NCBI GenBank assembly: GCA_900549535.1
Contig: UROR01000050.1
Location: 1-13,609, forward strand
Direction of reading: 5' to 3'
From: an uncultured Collinsella sp.
GTDB taxonomy: Bacteria > Actinomycetota > Coriobacteriia > Coriobacteriales > Coriobacteriaceae
DNA length: 13,609 bases
Each line of letters starts with the position of its first letter. Within the stretch, counting starts at the first letter, position 1. The notes under the pieces were generated by a model. It made no database searches. It worked only from the letters and a program-made list of their open reading frames with translations, and was not told the DNA's origin. Of the stretch, positions 7,793 through 13,609 are shown piece after piece. The position numbers were made by a program, and so were the translations under genes.

Positions 7793-8383
7793 TCAGCGGT
7801 ACCACTCCTCCAAATTGCGCGACCACGCATACTCCCAGGTGATCTCTGCGGGAGGTTCGGCGATTTGAAGATAGGCCTCCCACATGAGCATGGCTATTTT
7901 CTTGAACGGAAGAAATCCGCACGCTCCGCCGAACGCGGGAACCGCGATTCGCTGACGCGAAGTTCGCATCGCTTCCATAAGCGTTGTCCTCATGCATTGA
8001 TAGACAACCAAGGGGTCAACGATGGGAGTGGGGACCCGCATGGTTGGAGTATGTATGAGCAGAATGTCCTCGTGTCCGGGAATTGGAACTGAAAAGCTCG
8101 TACCAACCGGCTGCTCACCGTAAAACCGCTCCATAATAACCGTTCGCACTCGTTCGGCAAGCTCCGGTCCATACTTATCGGTTATCGCTAGGTCGTAATT
8201 GCCATCCATCAAGCCATATGAGTTCGCCGGCGATACGACGGCATCGATTTCAGGCTGTTGTTCGACAAACGCCTTAAAATCACAGCAATGCACCGCAATG
8301 CCTCTGTAGCCCCTAAATGTGTCCTCCCAGGCCTCCGCCATACCGGCGCTATTCGTCACAAGATCCAGCATCATATTCTCCAT
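7793..8383 (-). CDS. Macro-domain protein (ADP-ribose-binding fold)
   Basis: A 196-residue single-domain protein. DAVVSPANSYG (47-57) is the macro-domain nucleotide loop with the conserved Asn54, followed by LMDGNYDLAI in place of the usual glycine-rich loop. HTPTMRVP (111-118) and VPAFGGACG (148-156) match the phosphate-binding side of the SPANSxG branch of the family. Macro domains bind ADP-ribose or its derivatives, and some remove ADP-ribose from proteins or nucleic acids. Whether this one is catalytic cannot be judged; GNYD where relatives often have GGxD is slightly unusual. The ATG at 8383 has AAGGA upstream. It points towards gene A and away from gene B, so it shares a 137-base divergent region with B. 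No protein of the flanking paralogue family has a visible ADP-ribosyltransferase motif. Confidence 0.88.
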   Translation of the reverse strand: MENMMLDLVTNSAGMAEAWEDTFRGYRGIAVHCCDFKAFVEQQPEIDAVVSPANSYGLMDGNYDLAITDKYGPELAERVRTVIMERFYGEQPVGTSFSVPIPGHEDILLIHTPTMRVPTPIVDPLVVYQCMRTTLMEAMRTSRQRIAVPAFGGACGFLPFKKIAMLMWEAYLQIAEPPAEITWEYAWSRNLEEWYR

Positions 8384-8451
8384 GGCAATCCTTTCAGTAC
8401 GCGCTACCAGTGCGTTTCCAAAAGTATGTTTGACGTGAGATTCATATCAGA

Positions 8452-8465
8452 CCCGTTAATGGGAC
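8452..8465 (+). promoter_or_regulatory. Conserved leader motif upstream of gene B
   Basis: An exact second copy of CCCGTTAATGGGAC, again 55 bases before the start codon. Here the palindrome is shorter (CCC/GGG arms). TTGACG at 8430-8435 upstream could be a -35 box, with GTTAAT inside the motif as a -10 box at a rather long 19-base spacing. The copy before gene A lacks that -35 box, so the motif is unlikely to be only a -10 element. Confidence 0.6.
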
Positions 8466-8510
8466 CACAAAGCACAGCCTCTGATGGATGCTAACGGCAA
8501 CGATCGAATT

Positions 8511-8515
8511 GGAGG
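8511..8515 (+). promoter_or_regulatory. Ribosome binding site of gene B
   Basis: GGAGG five bases before the ATG at 8521. It chooses this start over an in-frame ATG at 8488, which has no such site and would add residues absent from the aligned start of paralogue A. Confidence 0.85.
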
Positions 8516-8520
8516 TTGCT

Positions 8521-10653
8521 ATGGACAGCCAAGCAGATACCGTAATCACCGACGCTGGCAGGGAGCTCGTTTGCAGTTGCATCAAGGACGATGAGCTGCG
8601 TGCTCATATGTTCAAACACATGGGAATGGCAGATGGCTCCCTCTGTAAAATCATCGGCGGCTCCCTCAAGACGCTCGACGAAAAACGGACCATGCTCGAG
8701 CAGCTTCGCAAAGAGGTCTCATCGGATTACGCCGAGGCGATCGACTCCGGCCTCGAACAACTCGACACTGCACTCGATATGCTTTACAACGTTGACCGTG
8801 ACCGCGGTATCTTGCTGGTCTCCGGCGTGTTTTACAGTGAAGAGGAGCGCGGGCACGACACCTTTGATGGCCCCTTCCCCGTTGCCTCTTGGGATGCCGC
8901 TCAAACCCTTATGAAGCAATACGTCGATGACGACCCCGATGAAGATTGGTCCGAATCATTCTGGCAGATTAAGCTCTATGCCGCCGAAGACTTACACGAC
9001 CGCCCGCACGCTCAAGCCTCGCTGATATTCGCCGCGACCATGGCTGGCGATTTGGTCTTTTTGAGCGACCGCCGGAATCAGCGGACTCCGCATCAAAGCA
9101 TCGATCACTTGCCGTGGAACAATAGCAAGCACTTCTGCGCCAATGGTGAGGTCTTTTACACTCCCTGGGTCCCCGGCGACATCATCAAGATCGATAGTCG
9201 GCCCTTCGACCACGGCCCCCGTTTTGCTATTGTGCTCGAGGATGACTACGAGAGCTCATACAAAGGCCAGGTTTGGTGTGCCTACCCAAGCAAAATCTAC
9301 GGAGTCGAAGAAGGCGCCCTCCGCATGAGAGATTTCGTTGACGGCTTCCTCGACGACTTCACGCCCTCTGCCCTCTATACCGCCGAACGCTATATCGGCG
9401 ACTTGCCCGATGATTGCTCCTTTATGCTCGAACTCTCGAAAAAGCTGCACGATGACCCCAGCTACGGCAAACAATGGTCGGACGGATCGGTCGTACACGA
9501 CTGTCTGCAGCCATACCGCACATCGGCCGGCGCCGGCGTCAACGCCATACGTTCAGACATTCTCGAGTTTCTCGACTCACCTGACATCAAGGAACACTTA
9601 AAGGACATCGGCTACGAGCCCACCACGCCCGAGGCAGCGTTCATCGTCGACCGTTCGAACGAGAAAACGCTGCAACAGAAGATTGAAGCCTGGCAAAAGA
9701 TTCTCGAAAACATGCCCAATTGTGCGATGAACAGGCGATACGGCACGTTCAATATCCCCAACTTCCATGTCTTTCTTCGTGACGTCATCAGATGGGAGCG
9801 CAAGAAAATCGCCCGGTTCAAACAGCCTGGCAAGCACATGTATTTCTTTGAGGACAAGACGGGAAGTCCCCTTGAGAGCGAGTGCAATTATGGCCCCTAC
9901 ACCAGCTACGAAAAATGTTTCGAGGCAATCTGGAATGAGCTTGAGGAGGAGAATCCTACTTCGATTGAAGTAACACGCCGCCCAATCGATCCGAACGAAG
10001 ACTACTATGCCGCCGATAAGCTCATGCTCGACGCAAATGGCAAGGTCATGGATTGCCAGCTGCGCTGCATCGACAAGGAACGCGAGGGCGAAGACCCCAC
10101 TTTTGCCTTTGAGCTGATGTGGTTTGACATCCCGACGCCATTCCACGCCGGCGACATCATTTGTCGTCACGGCGACCCTGGCGACCCCATGCTGCTTCTC
10201 AATATGCAGACATGGACCACGAAGCGGGTCATGGATGAGCTTCCGCCTTCCACCTACAGGGAATGCGCCGCAAAAAAGGCCGACGACCTGCTCAGGCATC
10301 ATCGGCAAAATGGCGATACGAGCGACATGTACGCCTACGGCTGTCAGATTGAATATCCCCTGGAGTACCCCGTCTATATCGGAGAGCCGAGTTGTTTTCT
10401 TCTCGATATGGAGTACTGCCGTACCCCGCTCAAGCCGGAGGCGAGAATTCTGTACGGCATGCGGGCATATCTCGACGGCAATCTGGGTCTTGACTCACTT
10501 ATTGCGCCATCGAGCCTTTACGAGCTGCAGGCGCTGGTCAAGAAAAAAGTTGAGTGGTTTGAAAGGGAAGACGGCAGGCTCAAGACCCGCTATCCGGAGC
10601 TGTTCGATGACACGATGGCCCCGCCGGCACGATTCAAAACAAAGAGGAGCTAA
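8521..10653 (+). CDS. Two-module protein of unknown function (paralogue B)
   Basis: A 710-residue close paralogue of A with the same architecture. The N module (about 1-345) has SLKTLDEKRTMLEQLR, DGPFPVASW (116-124) and YTPWVPGDIIKID (GDII from 219). The C module (from D346, DILEFLDSPDIKEHL) has MPNC, YTSYEKCFEAIW, FDIPTPFHAGDII (PTPF from 538) and GDTSDMYAYGC. The two proteins share identical stretches spread through both modules, yet differ at many surface-like positions, so this is an older duplication rather than a recent copy. B heads a tight three-gene operon: its stop is two bases before the start of gene C, and the ribosome site for C lies inside its last codons. No catalytic motif of a known enzyme family is visible, and there are no membrane segments. 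Confidence 0.9.
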   Translation: MDSQADTVITDAGRELVCSCIKDDELRAHMFKHMGMADGSLCKIIGGSLKTLDEKRTMLEQLRKEVSSDYAEAIDSGLEQLDTALDMLYNVDRDRGILLVSGVFYSEEERGHDTFDGPFPVASWDAAQTLMKQYVDDDPDEDWSESFWQIKLYAAEDLHDRPHAQASLIFAATMAGDLVFLSDRRNQRTPHQSIDHLPWNNSKHFCANGEVFYTPWVPGDIIKIDSRPFDHGPRFAIVLEDDYESSYKGQVWCAYPSKIYGVEEGALRMRDFVDGFLDDFTPSALYTAERYIGDLPDDCSFMLELSKKLHDDPSYGKQWSDGSVVHDCLQPYRTSAGAGVNAIRSDILEFLDSPDIKEHLKDIGYEPTTPEAAFIVDRSNEKTLQQKIEAWQKILENMPNCAMNRRYGTFNIPNFHVFLRDVIRWERKKIARFKQPGKHMYFFEDKTGSPLESECNYGPYTSYEKCFEAIWNELEEENPTSIEVTRRPIDPNEDYYAADKLMLDANGKVMDCQLRCIDKEREGEDPTFAFELMWFDIPTPFHAGDIICRHGDPGDPMLLLNMQTWTTKRVMDELPPSTYRECAAKKADDLLRHHRQNGDTSDMYAYGCQIEYPLEYPVYIGEPSCFLLDMEYCRTPLKPEARILYGMRAYLDGNLGLDSLIAPSSLYELQALVKKKVEWFEREDGRLKTRYPELFDDTMAPPARFKTKRS

Positions 10654-10655
10654 CC

Positions 10656-11729
10656 ATGGACATCTTGGATTTTGTTGACTCCTGGGACATTCGGGAGCAC
10701 CTGCGCAGCATCGATTTTCGGCCCAGCACCGTCGAAGCCGCCTATCTGGTTTGGTTTTCGAAGACCGCCACGCTCGATCAGAAATGCGAAGCTTGGCAGG
10801 AGATCGCCCGAACCATGCCCAATTGTTCGCTGGAGGCAACCCATGCCGGTCTTGGAAGGCCGGCCATCCCCGATTTCCATGCTTTTTTGCGCTGGACAAT
10901 CGACTACAACAAGCGGTGCGTCGATGCGTTTACGAGTGGGACGGGCTACGTTTATCAGTATGAAGAGGAGATTGTGCCCGACGGGCAACTTTGTGGGGCC
11001 TTCGGCGCGCCATTCAGCTGTTATGAGAAATGTGCCGAGGCGTTGCGCGGTGATGCTGAACTGGCGAGCCGTCCAGAGGCACGCGTACGCATCACCCGGT
11101 GCCTGCTCGATGCCGACGAAGAACATCACCGGGAAGATTGGCTCATGGTAAACGGCAAAGGTGAGGCCCTTTCCGTTTATTGCCCTTCGGCCGGTCCCGT
11201 TGAGAACGATTGGGAGATCGCATTCGAGTTCATCTGGGTCGATATCCCCACGCCGTTCCATACCGGCGATATCGTCTGGACGCCGCAAGGCAGTGCCCGT
11301 GAGCCGTTCACGTTGCTCGATCTGCCCACGTGGGACCGGACAAAGCTTGAGGCAGAGCTTCGGCAGGCAGACCGTTCTGACGAATGGCTTGATCATGCAC
11401 AGCAACGCCTCGAGCACCATCGCCATGCAGGGGATATCAGCAACATGCGTGCCACTGGTTGCTCGATTACCTACAACGAGACGTTTCCCCTCTACATCGG
11501 CGAGCCAGACCCGCTTTACCTGAATCTTGAGTACTATCGCAAACCACTCGAAGACGAGCAGCGAATTTTAATCGCCGCCCAGGCCTACCTGCGCGGCGAC
11601 CTGTATGTCGATTCACTCATCGCGTTTATCGACACCATAAGGATGGAGTCCAAGGCAAAGCGCAACCTGGAAGAGCTACGTCTGGATCAGGCACCGCTCA
11701 AGGAAAAGTATCCGCAGCTATTTGAGTAG
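10656..11729 (+). CDS. Stand-alone C module of the A/B family (gene C)
   Basis: A 357-residue protein that aligns only with the second half of A and B. It starts precisely at the module boundary: MDILDFVDSWDIREHL corresponds to DILEFLDSPDIKEHL of B. It keeps MPNC (C57), CYEKC (C126), VDIPTPFHTGDIV (P198 to V207), HAGDISNMRATGC (C269) and the ending KEKYPQLFE, matching TRYPELFDD of B. The ATG at 10656 has GAGGAG six bases upstream, within the end of gene B; with only two bases between stop and start, translation is probably coupled. It is more diverged from A and B than they are from each other. It is not a decayed fragment: the frame is intact and the conserved residues are kept. Function unknown. 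Confidence 0.88.
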   Translation: MDILDFVDSWDIREHLRSIDFRPSTVEAAYLVWFSKTATLDQKCEAWQEIARTMPNCSLEATHAGLGRPAIPDFHAFLRWTIDYNKRCVDAFTSGTGYVYQYEEEIVPDGQLCGAFGAPFSCYEKCAEALRGDAELASRPEARVRITRCLLDADEEHHREDWLMVNGKGEALSVYCPSAGPVENDWEIAFEFIWVDIPTPFHTGDIVWTPQGSAREPFTLLDLPTWDRTKLEAELRQADRSDEWLDHAQQRLEHHRHAGDISNMRATGCSITYNETFPLYIGEPDPLYLNLEYYRKPLEDEQRILIAAQAYLRGDLYVDSLIAFIDTIRMESKAKRNLEELRLDQAPLKEKYPQLFE

Positions 11730-11737
11730 AGGCCGCC

Positions 11738-12772
11738 ATGTCCGAATCCACAAGAAGTCGCACCAACAACTCGGAGACTATCGTGCACGAAGAAATAATC
11801 AACCTGATCGGATCTCCGGAGCTGCGAGAGCATTTGCTGCATAATCCGCAGCTCCTGGGTGGCGATCATTACGCGCAAATCATCGGTGGCACGTCGATAG
11901 AAATCAACCGCAAACGGAAGATGCTCAGCAAGCTGGTTGCTGCCGAGCGCAACTCGTCAGATGACACCTTTTACTGGTACGACCCAAAGATTTGCATCGA
12001 CTACATCGATGACTGCTTGAACGCCCTAAAGGCCGTCGACGGGAACAGGAAGGTGCTGCTTATTAGCGAAATTAGCTTTGTCGACAACGAAGTGGGATCA
12101 GCCATCACGCATGGCCCCTTCCCCGTGGCATCGTGGCAGGCCGCCCTTGCGGCAATGGAGGCATACGCAGGCAAATGGAGCGAAATGACAAATCTATCGT
12201 CCTCATACTGGATGATCGAGCTGTTCAACCTTGCCAACGACCCGAGCTGCTCATATCCATACGACGGCTTTCTGCAGCCGGACTACACTTACTACGCAAA
12301 CGCCGCCGGCGAAATTCAATACATCTGCAGGGAAGAAGAGGGCGAATGTGGCGAGGCGCTCGACTGCATTGTGGGTGGAATCTTTGGGCCGTGGTTTAAG
12401 GGGGCATATGTCGACCTGCCCACGCCGTACAGAAAGGGCGACATTCTTGAGATCGACTGCCAGCCATGGGCGCCGGGACCTTGCTATTGCCTGGTAGCAA
12501 ACTCGAAATTGGACTGCCTGTATCCCGATGGCGATGGGCAGATCAGATGTGGCTCTATCCCCTACGGCAGCTGCTTTGCCGGATGGGCACATACGAACCT
12601 GATGCTGTCGCCTGTGTTCAGGGCGAGAAAAGCAATGCAACCTTTGCCAGAAGAATACGCGGCCTTGCAAGCGATCGGGTTGGACCGGATAGATAACTTG
12701 CTAGAAGAGTGCACCGACAACAAAGAAGAAGAACCCGGCTGGTTGGATATATATCGGCATCGCTCGCGTTGA
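11738..12772 (+). CDS. Stand-alone N module of the A/B family (gene D)
   Basis: A 344-residue protein that aligns only with the first half of A and B. Matching landmarks are SPELREHL (DDELRAHM in B), IIGGTSIEINRKRKML (IIGGSLKTLDEKRTML in B), HGPFPVASWQAAL (125-137), SSSYWMIELF (SESFWQIKLY in B) and VDLPTPYRKGDILEID (PTPY from 228, GDI 234-236). In this copy the GDI motif carries the PTPY form typical of C modules rather than YTPWVPGDI, linking the two module types. Its start lies eight bases after the stop of gene C with a weak AGAGG site, so it is the last gene of the B-C-D operon. Its codon use is somewhat less GC-rich than that of A and B. A short hairpin (TGCGG-AAAA-CCGCA, 12780-12793) follows the stop without a T-run. 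Function unknown. Confidence 0.86.
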   Translation: MSESTRSRTNNSETIVHEEIINLIGSPELREHLLHNPQLLGGDHYAQIIGGTSIEINRKRKMLSKLVAAERNSSDDTFYWYDPKICIDYIDDCLNALKAVDGNRKVLLISEISFVDNEVGSAITHGPFPVASWQAALAAMEAYAGKWSEMTNLSSSYWMIELFNLANDPSCSYPYDGFLQPDYTYYANAAGEIQYICREEEGECGEALDCIVGGIFGPWFKGAYVDLPTPYRKGDILEIDCQPWAPGPCYCLVANSKLDCLYPDGDGQIRCGSIPYGSCFAGWAHTNLMLSPVFRARKAMQPLPEEYAALQAIGLDRIDNLLEECTDNKEEEPGWLDIYRHRSR

Positions 12773-12855
12773 CGGAAGATGCGGAAAACCGCAGCGATCC
12801 CCATCAGCAGGTCTTGCCCATATCTCAATTCAGCATTCGAATCTTCATAGATACG

Positions 12856-12885
12856 AAAAAGGCCGTGCCCAAACCAGGCACGGCC
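12856..12885 (-). terminator. Rho-independent terminator, leftward
   Basis: GGCCGTGCC (12861-12869) and GGCACGGCC (12877-12885) form a perfect 9-base stem with a 7-base loop. Read leftwards the stem is followed by TTTTT (complement of 12856-12860), the standard intrinsic terminator layout. It lies 126 bases beyond the end of the leftward truncated gene. It may also slow rightward transcription from gene D, although there is no T-run in that direction. Confidence 0.8.
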
Positions 12886-12908
12886 CAAGAACGTGAATCA
12901 GAATATCT

Positions 12909-12970
12909 TTGGGCGAAGTGAAAGCATCTTGAGCCGCCCAAGTTCTGCACATAATGTCGAACTTGAGCGG
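12909..12970. repeat. Overlapping inverted repeats in the gap between gene D and the truncated gene
   Basis: TTGGGCG (12909-12915) pairs with CGCCCAA (12935-12941). The bases CCGCCCAAGTT (12934-12944) also pair at ten of eleven positions with AACTTGAGCGG (12960-12970). The two pairings exclude each other. A separate palindrome, CGCTAA-TC-TTAGCG, lies at 12992-13005, just beyond the stop of the leftward frame. No T-run follows any of them, and I see no gene in 12773-13010. Confidence 0.4.
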
Positions 12971-13010
12971 GGCTTTACCATTGCCAATCGACGCTAATCT
13001 TAGCGACGAT

Positions 13011-13536
13011 TTATTTCATCTTATCCTTTGCCCTGTCAAGACGACTGCCCTTGAAGAAATACCAAATCATCAGGTCGACTTCATGGAAGCCAATATCTGG
13101 GGCGGAGCCGTTATTTGAACCAACCGTCTGGTTTTCCTGCTTTCGCCACTCATTGATACCATCAACGATATGGCTGTAAAGGTCGAGGTATCCCAGGTAG
13201 CCCCGAGCGACCTGGGCGTCAGCGTTTTCAACATCCTCATCGGGCGTGGCAACCAGTTTATTAATCGTACCTCTAATCCATGCGTATCGGTTTCCATAGC
13301 GGCTCAATGGAGTGTCATTGTATTTTTTACACCATTCGTTAAGCCACTCACTCTCATTGCTACCGTAATCAATATAAGCATCCGCATAATAAGGAAGCAT
13401 TGTGCCGACAACCGTGTCATAGATGCAGAAGTTGTCCGTATCATAGATATAAGAGCCGTTCACCTCACGCCTGCTTAGATTGCGACAGCCATGGTGGCAA
13501 AACTTTGTTGCAAAGGAAAAATTACTTCGATTGGGG
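13011..13536 (-). pseudogene. 5'-truncated leftward gene, interrupted by an insertion sequence
   Basis: The frame ends at TAA (13013-13011). A GTG at 13463 could start a 150-residue protein, but it has no proper ribosome site. The frame stays open upstream and reads NFSFATKFCHH just before that GTG, followed inside by NFCIYDTVVGTML. This looks like a genuine conserved sequence, of the kind seen in proteins with a K(F/Y)C...IYD signature, possibly relatives of the OGG-like glycosylase fold (weak recollection, not a call). It breaks off at 13536, where the insertion-sequence end begins. The most likely reading is a gene whose N-terminal half was separated by the insertion. The end is DLMIWYFFKGSRLDRAKDK. 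Base composition is clearly richer in A and T than the genes to the left, which suggests separate acquisition. The terminator at 12856-12885 serves this strand. Confidence 0.6.
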
Positions 13537-13609
13537 TGCGGACAGAAAGTTGGACCGCGGGGCGGTCCGGACTGGAGGTTCGCATGTACAGCAGGGAGAA
13601 GGTCGAGCT
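13537..13609 (+). mobile_element. Left end of an IS3-type insertion sequence (continues beyond window)
   Basis: The segment starts with TGCGGACAGAAAGTTGGACC, which fits a terminal inverted repeat beginning with TG. A hairpin follows, GGACCG (13552-13557) with CGGTCC (13563-13568), then GGAGG and a start codon. A hairpin just inside the end that shields the transposase from outside transcription is common in insertion sequences. The other end and any target duplication lie outside the window, so the exact boundary is uncertain by a base or two. Confidence 0.6.
13584..13609 (+). CDS. Transposase OrfA, IS3-type (first codons only)
   Basis: ATG with GGAGG (13574-13578) five bases upstream opens a frame MYSREKVEL that runs off the right edge. 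This start is typical of IS3/IS150-type OrfA proteins, whose N-terminal helix-turn-helix often begins with MYS followed by charged residues. Only eight full codons are present, so the family call relies on this start plus the preceding end-like sequence. Confidence 0.5.

Noticed and set aside
9598..10308. Leftward frame of 236 codons antisense to gene B
   Set aside because: It overlaps a gene with a strong ribosome site and clear paralogues. The same applies to the leftward frames at 5884-6366, 6388-6903 and 10650-11426.
5599..12772. CRISPR array or short tandem repeats within the paralogue block
   Set aside because: The repetition is whole-gene paralogy with diverged sequence; there are no regularly spaced short repeats.

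Overview
The window looks like chromosomal DNA of a high-GC gut Actinobacterium of the Coriobacteriia, most likely Collinsella or a close relative. The evidence is the very long fused acyl-CoA dehydratase activase with its TetR gene, the GC-rich codon use and the GGAGG-type ribosome sites. The genus call is inference from gene style; no marker gene is present.

Left third (1-5091, minus strand). A two-gene operon is read leftwards: a TTG-started TetR regulator, then 12 bases later a giant protein with two BadF/HgdC-type ATPase modules followed by cysteine-rich HgdB-like regions. The giant gene runs off the left edge. Two inverted repeats with GCACA/TGTGC arms lie directly upstream of the regulator and probably form its own operator.

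Middle left (5092-5598). This non-coding stretch of about 500 bases holds a pair of perfect 15-base inverted repeats 153 bases apart, a hairpin that competes with them for the same four bases, and a 14-base leader motif that returns upstream of a later paralogue.

Centre and right (5599-12772). Here is the accessory block and the main point of interest: four genes of one family I cannot name. Genes A and B (707 and 710 aa) are two-module proteins, N module plus C module. Gene C (357 aa) is a stand-alone C module and gene D (344 aa) a stand-alone N module. B, C and D are packed as one operon (gaps of 2 and 8 bases). A and B share the leader motif at exactly the same distance from their start codons. 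The N and C modules also resemble each other, so all six module copies appear to descend from one ancestral unit with a conserved PTPF-x-x-GDI-like motif. A macro-domain gene on the opposite strand sits between A and B, convergent with A and divergent from B. How these genes work together is unknown; nothing points to membrane or secreted proteins.

Right end (12773-13609). After a strong leftward terminator comes an AT-richer leftward reading frame that lacks a convincing start. It seems to be the 3' part of a gene cut by an insertion sequence whose left end (inverted-repeat-like end, hairpin, ribosome site, first eight full codons of an IS3-type OrfA) occupies the last 73 bases.
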